A DNA stretch of 63,316 bases from Tetrahymena elliotti 4EA (lineage: Eukaryota; Ciliophora; Oligohymenophorea; Hymenostomatida; Tetrahymenidae): NCBI GenBank assembly GCA_000231825.2, contig JH720376.1:1-63316 (forward strand), given 5' to 3'. The notes beneath the pieces were generated by a model, which did no database searches, had not been told where the DNA came from, and worked only from the letters and a program-made list of their open reading frames with translations. Position numbers and translations under genes: made by a program. Of this stretch, positions 1 to 13,253 are shown one piece after another (positions within the stretch are counted from its first letter, which is position 1; the number at the start of each line of letters is the position of its first letter).

Positions 1-443
1 TAAAAACACTTTGCAAAATGAAAGAAATTTGTAATGAACTTTTTTTGTTATTTTTTTAAATTATATATAATATTCTTTGATATAAATTTTTTTTTATTAT
101 TTGATACCTTGCTTATTTTTGAGTAATTCTATTAAATTGTTTTTGGGGGAGTAAATAAAAGAATATTTTTCACTAAAATTTTTTTTGGAAAGCAGAAATA
201 TTAGATATAGCTCTTAATTTTACTTGAAAATTTCATAAATCAATAATTAATTTTTTTTAAGTGTCAGAAAGTATTAAGACAAGAAATACTATAAAAAATA
301 TATCTTAGCTAGATTGAGCTATAAATTCATAGGAATAGCAACTCAAAATAATTAAATAATAAATATTATATTTTCACAAACAAATTTTAAACAAAGTTTA
401 AAGAAATCTCATAAAATTTTATAAAAAGGAGAAGTAAATTAAA
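1..443. other. Intergenic/upstream region
   Basis: AT-rich DNA upstream of the first gene. I see no open frame longer than chance when TAA and TAG are read as Gln, and no RNA gene or telomeric repeat. It presumably contains the promoter and 5' UTR of the gene starting at 444. Confidence 0.6.
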
Positions 444-2005
444 ATGGATATTTAGAACGAGAAAAGCCAAACAATAGCTTGCTACAGAATAGCTTAATCC
501 AATTGCACATTTAGTTTTAAGTTTTAAGATAGTCTTGAGCACGTTATTGCTCTTCCCAACTACGAGGGTTTGTTGATCTTCGAAAAGGGGAAACTATTTA
601 AAGTTAATTTCCTTCAGAAAACTATTCTTCAAGAAAGCTAGATCGATAAGGAAATTAAGAAAGTAGTTATGTATGATAAGGAAACAATTGTTTATATAAC
701 TTAGGAAGCAAAGAAGATTAAATTCTTTAACTTCGTTAGATGTGAAACTGTAGACATTATGAATATTGATTTACCAACTTAATCTGGTATGCCAAATAGT
801 GAGAGAACTGAAAGTGCAAAAGATGATTTATTCAGAGATGGCATGGAATTAGTTGTATTACCTGAAAGCAAATATGTTGTCTTATTAGAAGTAAGTTTTT
901 TAAGAATTTAATTTTCCTCTCTAACTGTCATCTTTCCAATTTTCATTTAAAATACAAATTTAAAAATTTTTAAGTAAGTGATTTTTTAAATAAATCAATT
1001 AAGTTGGCAGGTAAATATTGCAAAAAAGAATTTTTAAATAAAATTTCTTCATTTACAAAAGCATATTTTATGGGATTTGAATAACATATTTTCGAATGAA
1101 ATAATCAGAGAATAATATTTATTTATTTATATTTTAATTAGATTAAAAATACCTACAGTACACACTAAAATGAAAATGTTATTACTGCTTTTCATGAATC
1201 TTAGCAAGATGAATACTTTGCTTAAGTTAGATATAGTGAGCCTAATTAAAAAATGTTTTTTATGGAAAGATTGAATAAAAAAGATACTATTTGTGTCTTT
1301 ACTTAGCTCTTTGAAAACGCACCTGTCGAATTCTTGATTTGGAATATTAGCAAAAAGGGGGAGGGTCTAATTACTTAATTCCGTTTAACTGAATAATTAG
1401 ATGGTGTTGTTTAACACATATTCTCTTTTGGAGAAAATAAAGCTGGTTTGTTAGCTAACCCTACTAAAGGTCCTTTCCCTTACCTTAAGGTATTTGATTA
1501 CACATAAGGAAGCCCTGCCAAGGAATAAACTATCCAATTAGATGTCATACCTTAAGATTCTAATTCTCCTTTAGAATAAAATATAAACAATGGTAGTGAT
1601 AATAAGGCTTTCGGTATCTAAGATATATATTTAACTGATGTAGAAAATTAAAAGATTATATGGTAAAGATTTGGTCGCCATGGATAATTCTTTGATGTTT
1701 ATAATCCCTCCTCAAATAAAATTACTTTCATGTATTTTGAAGGAGAAGATGAAAATGAAGAAGACGAAAATAATGACAATTAATGTGATGAAAAAGTAGC
1801 ATCTGTTGATAATAAATACATTCTTTCTTATTGCAGAAATAATTAAGACAACGATGATACAGAATAAAAGTTCCCTTTCATGATTAATTCTATAGTCGAA
1901 GTTAAATCATCTATCATGCATCTCCTTATTAAAAAACAAATCACCGATAAATACGGTGAAGAAGTCTGTAAAAATGTAATTGATATGCTCATTCGTCATG
2001 AATGA
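444..2005 (+). CDS. Unrecognised protein, 436 aa
   Basis: Two exons, 444-890 and 1142-2005, are joined by a 251-bp GT...AG intron. The frame is intact on both sides (149 codons, then 287 codons and TGA). The start is the first ATG in an aaaATG context. The product begins MDIQNEKSQT. Its first 150 residues alternate short hydrophobic and polar strands (for example YEGLLIFEKGKLFKVNFL), which could suit a beta-rich or WD-like fold, but I can name no family. A very acidic stretch rich in Glu, Asp and Asn lies at about residues 347-362. The C-terminus (from about residue 410) is helical and charged. There is no signal peptide or membrane segment. That it is a real gene is well supported by the open frame, the clean intron and the T/A-ending codon bias; its function is unknown. 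Confidence 0.8.
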
Positions 2006-2955
2006 AAAACTCTATTACTTTAACTTAATGTATTTTATTCATTTTTGTTACACATAACAGTAAAAGTTTATCATAAAATGAAAATATTTTTTAATCAATT
2101 TTATTTCCTTTAAAAGTAAAAATCAATCCAAATAGTATGATAATATATTCACCTATTAGAATATAATTATTAATACCTGCTCATTAAATGAATATTTCTC
2201 TTTTTAATTAAAAGAGTATTTCGAACCTCCAGTATCATAAAAAGCAAAAAATAAAGTTTAAATAAATGAATATATATCTGTTTAAATATCATTGCTTTAA
2301 AAGCATCATTGAATCATAAATAAATAGTAAATCTTTGTATTATTTTTTACTAAAACTATCAAAATATTACAAAATAACTTTTTAGATCAATATTTTTTCA
2401 TTTAAAAATTTGAAATACATAATTTTTATTTCAAGCAATAATTGTAATGTTATTTTATTAACCATAAAAAATGTCAATCAATAGTTTATATTTCCAATTA
2501 ATCTCTAATTGACATTTTTTATGGAACACCCTCATATTAACCATAAAAAATAGAAAAATCAATTAATATCCCATCTTATATATTAAATGTATGCTTAAAT
2601 AACAGATTTTTTGGTTTGATACCATTGATGATTATGTTCACTTAACTAAGTTTTAAGAAAATAAAGATATGGCTTGAATTTTATTTTTGAGAATATTTCA
2701 ACTTTTAATAATTTCATATTTGTAAAATGTAAATTAAAATAAAATAAAAACTTTAGATTATACTAAGAAATAAAATAATCAATAAAATAAAGAAATGAAG
2801 TGTTGTATTAGCAAAAGATTTTGAATAAAAGAATATAATTTGTAATTGGCAGAAGTTGGTTGAATATTTCTACAAGATATAAAAAGATTCGCTTAAATCT
2901 ATCAGAAAACAAATCAAAATTAATTAATAATATTAACTGAAACATAAACTTTAAA
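2006..2955. other. Intergenic region
   Basis: A 950-bp AT-rich gap between two co-directional genes. It carries a 17-bp perfect inverted repeat (2462-2478 with 2508-2524) and a partial third copy of its left arm near 2536. I see no coding exon here. Confidence 0.6.
2462..2524. repeat. 17-bp perfect inverted repeat (hairpin)
   Basis: The left arm ccataaaaaatgtcaat (2462-2478) is the exact reverse complement of 2508-2524, with a 29-bp spacer. The string attaaccataaaaaat that overlaps the left arm recurs at about 2536. It lies in the 3' flank of the gene ending at 2005 and could fold in RNA as a 3'-end structure, or be a small repeat relic. Confidence 0.7.
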
Positions 2956-4407
2956 ATGAGCTTTTAGAAATTAGATTATCTCATATTAGGAGGAGGATTA
3001 AGTGGTCTCTACTGTGCCAAAAGACTACTAAAGGAAAGAGGCATTAAAAATTTGATGATTTTAGAAGCTAAGAATAAGATTGGGGGAAGAATTCAAACTT
3101 ACAAGGGCTTATAGAATAACAATTATGCTGATTTAGGAGCACAATGGATTTTACCCTAGCATACAAGAGTTTTAGATTTATCTAAAAATTATAAATTAAA
3201 TGTGTTTCCTACCTATTCATAAGGCTAATCTATCTATCAATTTAATGGCAAAAATTATAAAGATCAAGAAGAAATTTCAGACTTTTCTGTTTAATAGCTT
3301 TTTGATAAGACTGATGAATTTGTTGAAAAGTTTTTGAATTATCTGAATCAAAATTCAGTTTCTGATCCTTAATCTTCAAGAATGACTCTTTAAGACTATC
3401 TTGATGAGTTTGTGGCCAAGAATATAAACATTGAAGATAAAAATATTTTAAATTTATTTAAAAATCATTTATCATCCAATTTGGAGAGTGTTACTGCTTA
3501 TCCCCTATCAAAAATATCTCTTTAATATGCCTCTTTTATGGAGAGGTAAGGAAAAGATTTTACCTCCTTAGAAGGAGAATCAGACCAATTAAGGATGGAA
3601 GGTGGTGTTGAGAGCTTAGTTTAAAAATTGGCTTAAGATTTTGATGCACATAAGTATGTTAAATTAAATTAAAAAGCTGTATAAATTATTCAACATGCAA
3701 ATGATGTAGTAGAAGTAAAAGTACTAGAATCTGGTGAAAAGGATCCTAAGTATAATCCAGATGAAATCTTGATAGAAAAATCATATTTTACTAAGAATTT
3801 GATAGTTTCCCTACCTCCTTTTATATTTAAATAAATTGATTTATAGCTTATTGATTCTCAAAATTAATAAAAAATATCTAACTTGGTTAATAGTTATGAT
3901 GTTGGAAATGTTATTAAGACATTTTTGCTTTACGATACTCCATTTTGGAGAGCTAAAAACCTAAATGGCAATGCTTACTCTTATGAAAACCCATACATCA
4001 CAGATATTTATGATATGTCATGTAATCATTCTTAAAATGGCATACTTTAAGTATTCTCTGTCGGTTCCAAAGCAACAGAAGCTTAAAAATTATCTAAATC
4101 GGAATTTAGAACTAAAGTAATTCAAACCTTAGTTTCTATTTTTGGAAGAGAAGCTTATAATTACTTTGATTACTATTCTCATTCTTTTATAGAAGATCCT
4201 TTTGTGAGAGGTGGATATTCAGGTGTTTAAATTGATAAATTTTAATAGAATCAAATATCTCCAATTTAAACTTTCACTGATTTTAACACCCAAAAAGATC
4301 AAAATATTTTCTTTGTTGGTACTGAAACTAGTCAAAGCTTTAATGGATATTTGGAAGGAGCTCTTCGCTCAGTTGATTACCTCCTAGAAAACTCTTTAAA
4401 AAATTGA
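2956..4407 (+). CDS. Flavin-containing amine oxidase (MAO/LSD1/polyamine-oxidase superfamily), 483 aa
   Basis: A single exon, ATG to TGA, 484 codons. The N-terminus has the FAD-binding Rossmann signature LILGGGLSGLYC with the GxGxxG glycines at residues 12-17. It is followed by the glutamate that binds the ribose and the second dinucleotide motif EAKNKIGGRIQ (37-47), then ADLGAQWI. The C-terminus carries the family's second FAD contact, FVGTETSQSFNGYLEGALRS (from about residue 453). The length is usual for FAD amine oxidases, which oxidise primary or secondary amines with release of peroxide. Substrate cannot be told: polyamines or monoamines are possible. There is no SWIRM or tower insert, so a histone-demethylase role is not indicated. 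There is no obvious targeting peptide. Family assignment is firm. Confidence 0.9.
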
Positions 4408-4688
4408 AGATTCTAATAAAATGAATAATAAGAATTTAAATAAATTTGAATTTAATAATCATATTACCATTTTTTATTTAATAAAAAAAAACTATTTTAT
4501 TAAAATTAATTTATTCAAATTTTTAGTTCACATTTTTTGTTGTTTTTTTTTCTGTTATTTTTTAGTGATTGCTTTTTTTAATTTTTGGCGGAATGTAGTG
4601 TCTTGTAATTTTGAATCTTTTTAAATCTTAAAAAAAAATAAATACTAATTAAAATCAGTAAATAATTAGGAATCTAAAATTTTGTAAA

Positions 4689-5495
4689 ATGATTAAAAAG
4701 AATCCAAAAGAGCATCAAAGTCCTTTCGAAAAGCATTTTTACAGGCACTTAAATAATGTTTAGATAACTCTAAATTCATTGAATGAGAGTATTCGTTCTA
4801 GAAGAAAATCCCGTACTGAATAGTAAGACTAAACCCATTTCGTAAAGGTATAATAATGGTAGAATATTAATGAAGGTACTGAAAAAAAATAAACAAATGA
4901 TAAAAAAGGCTAAAAAAGTATAAAAGTATGGTTGAAGATTATATTTCTAGTTTTTTTATGGGTTGCTGGTGTAGCTCTTTTGAGGAGGCCTAAAATTTAA
5001 AAAAATATAAAACTAACAAAAAATGAATGGGATCAGCTAACGATAAAAACATTTGCTAGAATATATTCCTACAGTAATCCCTTTCGATAAGATATGGAAA
5101 AGATAAATTAGTAAAACTTTGAAGATTATTGCATTCTAATGAAGGCTTAGTGGTTGTATGAATTGAAACCTTATTACAGCTCAGTGATAGAATCTTAATT
5201 AAATAGCTTATGGAAACTAGATTAACAAGAGACTCATCATTTTTCAATATTTGATGTTAATTCTACTTTCATATCTTTTCATGCGTTTGATATTAAAAGA
5301 AGAAAAGGTGTATTTAGCTTTAAACTAAATATTACATTTATTTAATTTAATTTCAAAGAACTTTAGAGAATCTATAATGAAAAAACTTATCAAGAACTGA
5401 TAGATAAATAGAACTTTAACCATATATATCTTTAATAAAATACCATAGTCATTAATCTTTTCAAAAATGGGATTTTAGACTATACTAAAAATTGA
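4689..5495 (+). CDS. Single-pass membrane protein of unknown function, 268 aa
   Basis: A single exon of 269 codons ends at TGA 5493-5495. The start ATG (4689) has the typical A-rich context, and there is no in-frame upstream ATG. The N-terminal ~78 residues are basic and polar (RSRRKSRTEQQDQ). They are followed by one transmembrane helix at about residues 81-97 (WLKIIFLVFLWVAGVALL) ending with RRP. The remaining ~170 residues are probably on the other side of the membrane. They contain aromatic and polar stretches (FARIYSYSNPFRQ, FSIFDVNSTFISFHAFD) that resemble a compact extracytoplasmic domain. The layout suggests a type II anchored protein, since positive residues flank the cytosolic side. 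I recognise no family. Confidence 0.75.
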
Positions 5496-7354
5496 TCAGA
5501 TTAATTTACTAACTGAAGCTTAATTTACAAATTATTTGCTTTCATTTTTTGTATTTTCTGTAATCTTACCTTAAAAAACCAAATTAAAAATTTATAAAAT
5601 AATTTTTCCATCAAACCTTTTTCTTGAGTTCATTAAAATTTAAATATTGATTTTATTATTCAAAAATTATTTTATGATTAAATATTTTTAATTTAACATT
5701 TTTTAAATGTAAATCTATCATTATTCTAAATATGAGATCAATAAAAAGATATGATTAGATAATATAAAATCTTTTCTATCAATAGTTCAATAAAAAAATA
5801 TGATTAAATAAAATCTTTTCTATTTACATTTTAGCTTTTTTGGTATGTATTTATTTATTATTATTAATTCTAATTAAATTTTTCTAGTTTTTTTGGTTGA
5901 TAAGTTTCAAAAAATACTGACAAAGTTAAGATTTTATCATGTAAATCTTAATTTCTAATTAGTAACTATTTTATTATTATTTTTTGTTTGATTTGATTGC
6001 TTTTTAACACAAAATTTAATATTTTTTTTTTCCTATTTTTTGTTAAAGCTCATGAAATATTTATTTAATTTTTTTCATAAATTCTAAAGTTTAAAGCGCT
6101 ATTTTTTTTTCAACCATTAATTTGAATATTCTGATCAATAATTGATTTATTATCTTTTAATTTTTGTTTGAATATTTTTTACTAATTTTTAATTACAATT
6201 TTTTTTCTCAACGCTCAACTCAAGAAATCCTCATTGAAGTAATTCTGATTATCTAATTGTAATTTAAAAAAATATCTATTTTGAAGTAAACAGAACTTTC
6301 TATTAAACAAATTATTAAAGTGATGTTTTAATAAGCAAATAGTTATTTATTAAAAAAAAGTAATCAAATTGTGTATCAAAATTTTTGTTACGTTGATTTT
6401 AGATTACGCATGAGCTTTTATATATTTCCGAATCTTTTGTTCAGACAGAATGTTTAAAATTAAATTATTAATAAAAAAATAGATACTTTTTTGTTTTGGG
6501 TTAATAGAATATAATTTTGAATAAGAATTTTATGGAAGAAAAAATTATCCTGGCCTCAAATTACACATTAGCAAAATACTGAATGAACTCAACAAATTCT
6601 TATTTTATAAGAATTAAGTATTGATTGTTTAAAACAAAATTATTTCAAAAAAGATAATTTACAAGAAATTTTTTGGAACAGTAAAAAATTTCTTGAACAA
6701 AAAAGAATTTATTTTTGCATCAGCACTCTTAGCTATTATTTCTAATATAGAGAATATAGTATTGCTAAATTTTATAGACTTAAGAAATATGTATTAAGAT
6801 TATTTAAAAAAGTCTATACTAAGAAAATAGAAAGATAATGAGATAAATATTCTTTTAGAAAGAAAAAAAAATATTTACTTATTTAGACTTAATAGATAAA
6901 TAGATAGATAGATAGGATTAAAAATAAAATAGAAAGATACTTTTTTGTGTTTTGATAGATTATGAATGCATGAAGAACTTGCAAAAATTAAATTAATATG
7001 AAATAAATGGTATTAGTTTACTAAAAATTGAGCAAGTTTTAATTAGATTTATAAAGATTAATAATATTGAATTACTTAACTAAACTAGTTAATTAATGAG
7101 TCAAAGAATGATTGAATCATCCTGTTGTTAAAATAAATACCAAAAAAAGGCAGAAAAATAACAATTAATTTTTGAAATTTTACTATTTTATTGTTAATGA
7201 TATTGTTTGTTATGATAGCGAATTAAAAGGAAATTTAATAAAAATTCAATAAAAGTTAATAGATCATTGCAATAAACTTTAAGAAAAAATAAGAAAGGTA
7301 TCAAAAGTTAAGTAAGGAGAAGAAGAATAAAAGTAGGCTATTTAGTTAGTTTTC
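5496..7354. other. Intergenic region
   Basis: 1.86 kb of very AT-rich DNA. Many TGA codons interrupt all frames. There is a short GATA-type microsatellite at about 6898-6914. I see no exon or RNA gene. The part next to 7355 stays open in the frame of the downstream ATPase for about 150 bp, but without a usable ATG. Confidence 0.55.
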
Positions 7355-10300
7355 ATGTCCAACTAAGAAAACGTTTACAATTCAAGTCTATTATATAATT
7401 CATCTTAGGATTCAAAATAATCCTAACTGAATGAAAAGCTTCTTAACTAACCATCTTATTATATAATTTAAAATGAAGCAGATTTTTAGCATAGAAATAT
7501 ACCACAAAACAATAAATTTCTCTGCTTTAGGAAGACTAAGTTTGATTGGTAAGAGTAGCCAGATAGACTCATTTAGACAAATGTCTAGGACATGGAAGTT
7601 ATTGATAATTCTATTCATACAGCCAAATATAACTTTTTTACCTTTATCCCTCTTAATCTCATGGAGCAATTTTCTAAGCTTCCAAATGTCTACTTTCTCG
7701 TAAATCATTACAAAATTTAGCTTTTTCATTCCATTTTCAACGCACAATTAAAGGCTCACAGAAATAAATGATCTATTTAATTATAAAATTAAAATGTTTG
7801 CTTTTTCTTCATTTTAAATTTTGTTGAAAGCTGTATTTATTGATTATTAATTATATTAAAGCTTGTTGGATTTCTGTAGATGATTGACAATATTTCTAAT
7901 TCAGAAGGCAGGCCTGTTATTTTTTTCCCTTTAGCTATTATTTTATGTGTAACAGCAATTAAAGATGCCTATGAAGATATGAAGAGGTAAACATTTTAAT
8001 AATTGTGTTTTGTTAATGTAAAAAGAAGCTATCCTGCAAATGAATTTAAAACTTAATTTATTGAGCAAACAGAATATATCTGTTTATTTGTTGAATTTAT
8101 TTAAATTATATTAAAGTAATGCATTTATATTTAATAAATTAGGCATATGTATGATAATTAGGAAAACAATAAACCCATTTAAGTAGCAAGGAACAAAAAT
8201 TTTATGACAGATTAATGGAAAAATTTAAGAATAGGAAACTTAATAAGAGTAACTTGAATAGCTTTCATTTCATATCTTACATAAAATATCTTAAAAGAAT
8301 AATAGAAGCAAGCAATATTAAAATATATCAATAATTATTACAGGTTAATAAGGATGAATATGTTCCAGCAGATATTATTCTCATTTATTCTTCTAATAAG
8401 GGTGGAAACTGTTATGTAGAAACTAAAAACTTAGATGGAGAAACAAACCTAAAAGTAAAATCTGTCCCTAAAAAATTACAAAATGCATTCTAAACATAAA
8501 CATAAGTAATTATTTCATAAAAAATGAAATGAAAATTAAGATAATTTACTGTTAAAATAGATATTTAATACCTTTAGTGTCTGTAGATATGAAAAACCGA
8601 ATCCTTTTCTTTATAAATTTTAAGGTTACATTGAATATGAGCACTAATTAAAGATGATACAATAGCCTCTTGAAATAGGAAATTTTATTCTTAGAGGCTG
8701 CTCATTAAAATAGACTGAGTATATTATAGGAGTAGTTGCATACTCAGGAAATGATACTAAAATTATGCTCAATTCAGTTAAAGCTAGACCTAAATTGAGC
8801 ACTATATAGTTATTAATGAATTCAGAAATCATATTAGTATTTTTGGTATAAATGCTCTTTTGTCTTGTTTGTGCATTCTTAGAATAGAGTTGGACAGGAG
8901 ATAACTTTTCTGGCATTAAATATTATTTAGGGTTAACTGAAAAAGATGAAGACCATAATGATTCATTTGTAGGATTTTTAATTTACTATGGCATGTGGAT
9001 GATGCTTTTCACGTAATTATATCTAAAGATTTATCAAGAAAATCATAGCATTTGAAATATTAATTTATTATTATATTATGAAAAGGAATTTTGTTCCAAT
9101 TTCTTTATTGGTTACTTTGGATATGGTGAAGTTTTTTTAGTCTATGAAGATAGCGAAGGACAAACATATGATAGGATAGGATGGATCAGAGCCATTAATT
9201 TAAAGTTCTGGTTTAAATGAAGAGCTTGGATAAGTTGGATTTATATTTACTGATAAAACAGGCACATTAACATGCAATTAATTAGTTTTCAAAGCATTTG
9301 GATTGTAAGATAAAGTTTATGGATTAGAAAAATGTCATCTTTAGGATAATTTTTCAGATGATAAATATGATTAGGAAATGTAGGAAATATAAAATACATA
9401 GTTAAATAAATTAGGAAGATTTTAAGGAGCTGATTTTTACAAAGAATTTAATAGTCTCTCGAATAAAGAGAGACTGGAAGATTTCATGATTTACTTGGCT
9501 ATGTGTCATGAGATTATTGTTGAACATGATAAAGATAAGTTAGTTTATAATGCATGTTCTCCTGATGATTTGTGCTTAGTAGAATTTGCTAAAGAACAAG
9601 GATTCGAATTACTAGGAATGGATCATGAAAATATTTTAACTATTAAAAAAAATATGTAAAACGAAGAAGAAATAATATTTAAATTTAAAATACTCAATAT
9701 ACTTCCATTCTCTAGTTCAAGAAAAAGAATGTCTATCATCTATTAAAAAATAATTACTAATTCTAATAATATTGAAGTTGTATAAGAGGATATATACATA
9801 TCTACTAAGGGAGCAGATTCAATTATTATGAGCAGGCTAGACCAAAAGCAATAGGATCAGTAAATTTCAGAAAATTTATTTAAAATAAAAAAAAATATAT
9901 ATTTTAAAAAAGATTTGTTTTGTAAAAAACTCATGATTTCTTGTGTGAATTTGCAAAGCTTGGATATAGAACTCTCGTCCTTGCAAAAGGAAGAGTAGAT
10001 CGTAACTTTTATTCACAATGGAATGATAAAATGCACGAATCGTAGATTATCCTAACTTCAGAAGTGAGTTTTTATTATTTTTTTACTTTATGAAAAACAT
10101 TTTTTGTGATTAAAGAGAGAAGAAATGGTGGAAAAAGTAAGTGATGAAATAGAATAAAATTTAGTTTTGTATGGATGTACTGCTATTGAAGATAAATTGT
10201 AAGAAAATGTTCCTCAAACAATTTAAAAATTAAGGGAAGCAGGAATATAAATTTGGATGCTTACTGGAGATAAACTAGAGACAGCTATAAATGTGGGTCT

Positions 10301-12093
10301 ATTGAGCTCTATAATTGAACCAAATTATAAGAGAGTTGTATTAGATTTCGAATTTAGCAAATATCAAGATATTTTAGCTCTTTTAAAACAATCAAAAAAA
10401 GAAGTAATTTCTCTCTTTTATCTTTTAGCAAAAAAGTTTTCTAAGTTCATTCATTTTTTTAAAGCTTCTTGCCTGTGAAGAAGGAAGAAAAACTGCTTTA
10501 ATTGTCAGTGGTGTATCTTTAGATTAAATGTCTCATTAACCTCTCGTTGAACATTCAGATGAGCTACTTACTTTATTTATGAAACTTGCTCAATATGTTG
10601 ATTCAGTTATTGTTTGCAGAGTTTCTCCAAAATAAAAAAGATAAATTGTTGATTTATTTAGATAAAAAGTAAAATTATTTATTTGTTCATTTTCTATGTT
10701 TAAATATTTATTTATTTATTTAATTATTTTAAGAATCCTGGAGCAGTTACTTTGGCTATAGGAGATGGAGCTAATGATGTTAATATGATTATAGGTGCCC
10801 ATGTAGGAATAGGTATAAAAGGGCTAGAAGGAACTTAAGCGGCTAGAGTAATTTAAATCATAAATATAGAAAAGAAATTAATAAGTTTTTTGAATATATA
10901 AATAAATAGGCAAGTGATTTTGCTATTCATGAATTTTAATAGCTTGGTAGATTGCTGCTTTATTATGGCAGAGAATTTTATAGGAAGAACAGCAATTTGG
11001 TTTTATATAATTTTTATAAGAATATTTTAGTAGTCCTTCCTTAGTTCTGGTATGGCTTTTATAATGGGTTTTCTGCTTAGTTTTTATATGATCTCTGGAT
11101 TTTCTAAATGTATAATATAGTATTTACCTCTGCTCCTATAGTTGTTTTTGCTTTGTTTGATAAGGAATATAAAGGAAAGTTTTTGTTACAAAATCCTAAT
11201 CCTTACTACTTGAGTGGAATACTAAACGAGCATTTTGATAAAAAGACTTTTTGGCAATAATTCTTAATTGCTATCCTCCAATCAGCCTTAATAGGTGTTT
11301 GTTGTATTTAAATTTTAGATACTTCCCTAGATAATTTGGATTCTTATATGCTTCTAGTTGGAAACTTTATGTACTCTAATGTAATAATCATCTCAAACAT
11401 CAAAATATTTTTAATTTCTAAGTGCATAACACCTCTCCTAATAGCATTCACAATAGGAAGCATTTTCATCTATTTCATAATTTTCAAGCTGTTAAACTCA
11501 CTAGTATTTTTGGATGGATATCATATATTTGAAAGGTTAAATTTGCATTTTCTCTTTCTTTTTACTAAAATTATTTTTATTAAAGATTATATGGAGATGT
11601 AGAGGTTTGGCTTGGACATATTTTCATAGTAATTGGTTGTCTATTAATTGATTATGTCATTCAAAATTACAAAAGTAAATACATTTTTTACTAAGTAAAA
11701 ATTAAGAAATAAATTTCAATAAAAGGAATTACAACTTAGCTTAATTAGAGTGAAGAATCTGTTAAAAAAATAATCCAAATTCCATTTTAAAAGATAAGGC
11801 TATCATATAGCGCGTAATTTCATTATAATTATCCAAAAAAATATTAAATAAACTTTTTTAAAAGTAATTATAATTTGAGTGAGTACTCTTCATCTTCTAG
11901 AATGATTGAAATGAATGATATTAAATCATTTTCATAAAGAGCAAGTATTTAAAATTAGACATCTTAGTATTTTTCCCAAAGAAATAGTAGCCATGCACTT
12001 GTAGGAACACCCTAAAATTAATAAAGTTTCCTTAGCCCTAGTTCAAGATCTTTCAATAACATAAATAATAATTTTAATAAAACTCAAAAATGA
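7355..12093 (+). CDS. P4-type ATPase (phospholipid flippase), 11 exons, ~1,296 aa, one frame break
   Basis: Exons: 7355-7699, 7880-7986, 8143-8248, 8344-8505, 8561-9012, 9086-10063, 10116-10403, 10465-10668, 10734-10847, 10910-11535 and 11586-12093. All junctions are GT...AG and in phase. P4 hallmarks: [18 protein letters not shown] in exon 1, [10 protein letters not shown], the actuator motif NLDGETNLK (the P4 form of TGES), the phosphorylation loop [12 protein letters not shown] (Asp at about 9252), KGAD, MLTGDK and [10 protein letters not shown]. About ten membrane helices are expected, and the Ser/Gln-rich tail looks cytosolic. Such enzymes move aminophospholipids to the cytosolic leaflet. 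The catalytic residues are intact. Oddity: between [12 protein letters not shown] and the conserved FAKLGYRTL the frame shifts by -1 near an A9 run (9887-9895). Alternatives are a homopolymer error or an 11-bp GT...AG excision at 9860-9870. Confidence 0.93.
9860..9895 (+). other. Frame break in the flippase gene (A9 run; 11-nt GT...CAG alternative)
   Basis: Upstream codons ([15 protein letters not shown]) and downstream codons ([16 protein letters not shown]) are in frames differing by -1. The switch lies between 9860 and about 9930. The run of nine A at 9887-9895 is the natural place for a one-base undercall or for slippage. The string gtaaatttcag at 9860-9870 would also restore the frame if it were removed, but 11 nt is far below any intron length I accept elsewhere in the window. 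Confidence 0.7.
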
Positions 12094-13253
12094 ATTTGAT
12101 CCAACAATTTAAGACATCTTTTTATAAATATCAAGGATTCAGGAATTACATAAAAAAGCCCTTGTATAAAAATAAATATTTATTTTAATTTAAAAAATGA
12201 TTCCTTAATCAAAAAATCAACAATTTTGGCTTAGTTAAATGTAGTAATTAAATTTATATTAAAATATTTCCATTAAATAAATCTTCATAACTCTTGCACA
12301 TTTATTCATACAAATTTTTATTTTTATCTTGTATTTTATTTTCAATTTATTTATTAAAACATAAACAAAATCTTTATTTCCATTTCATTTTTAAATCTTT
12401 TTCTCAAATTACTTACTTCTTTATTTTTATTTAGAAATTTTTCCTTTTAACTAAAACAATATTTTCACTGTTTTATTTTCTTCATATTTCACAGATAAAA
12501 AAAGAAATCCACAAGTGATTTTAATATATTACTTTTTAAATCCTAAAATTTTTTCATATTAACTTAAACTTATATTTAAATACCTTTCTTGAGTAGCTTA
12601 AAGCAAGAGAGAAAATGCAAACAGGAACTATAGATTTAAAGATTTAAATTATTTTGATTTAAATAGCTATTTATTATTTTATTTGACTGCATTAATTGAG
12701 TAATTTAAAAAAAAATAAATCCTTTTTTCTTGGTTAATATTAGCTCTTATTTTACTCTTTTACAATTATGAATTTCCTAAATAAAGAAAATAAAATTGTA
12801 ATTTTAGTGACATAAAATCATTTTATAATATTAATAAGCTAACAACAAATATTTTTAATCTTGTATTAACCTTAATTTTTGTTGAAATTACAATCTTAAA
12901 TTTTAGTTATTTATTTCAGATGATGTTTTTTTTAGATTATCCTTTAAGAATAAAATATTGTATTATCAAAAATATGGGTAGAATTAAAATATTGCGGCTT
13001 TATTTCATTAAAAGTATATTCATAAATTAATTAGAAATGATAATTATTTTATTATAAAATATTAAAAATATAATTAAGTTTTTTTATTAAGACATAAATA
13101 TATGGCATTTTGCTTATTTAGTTAGTATTTTGATGATATTGGTTGTCTTATAAGAAACAAAAGTATATTAAATTTAGTATCTTAATAAAAAAAGTTTAAT
13201 TAATAAGATAGATATATCAATTAATAGAATTAAAAAGTAGAAGGTTTGAAGAA
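12094..13253. other. Intergenic region
   Basis: A 1.16-kb AT-rich gap after the flippase stop. No exon, RNA gene or notable repeat is visible. It should hold the flippase 3' UTR and the promoter of the methyltransferase gene. Confidence 0.55.

Noticed and set aside
7412..7747. Minus-strand open frame of 111 codons
   Set aside because: It lies over exon 1 of the flippase gene, which has clear P4-ATPase sequence on the plus strand.
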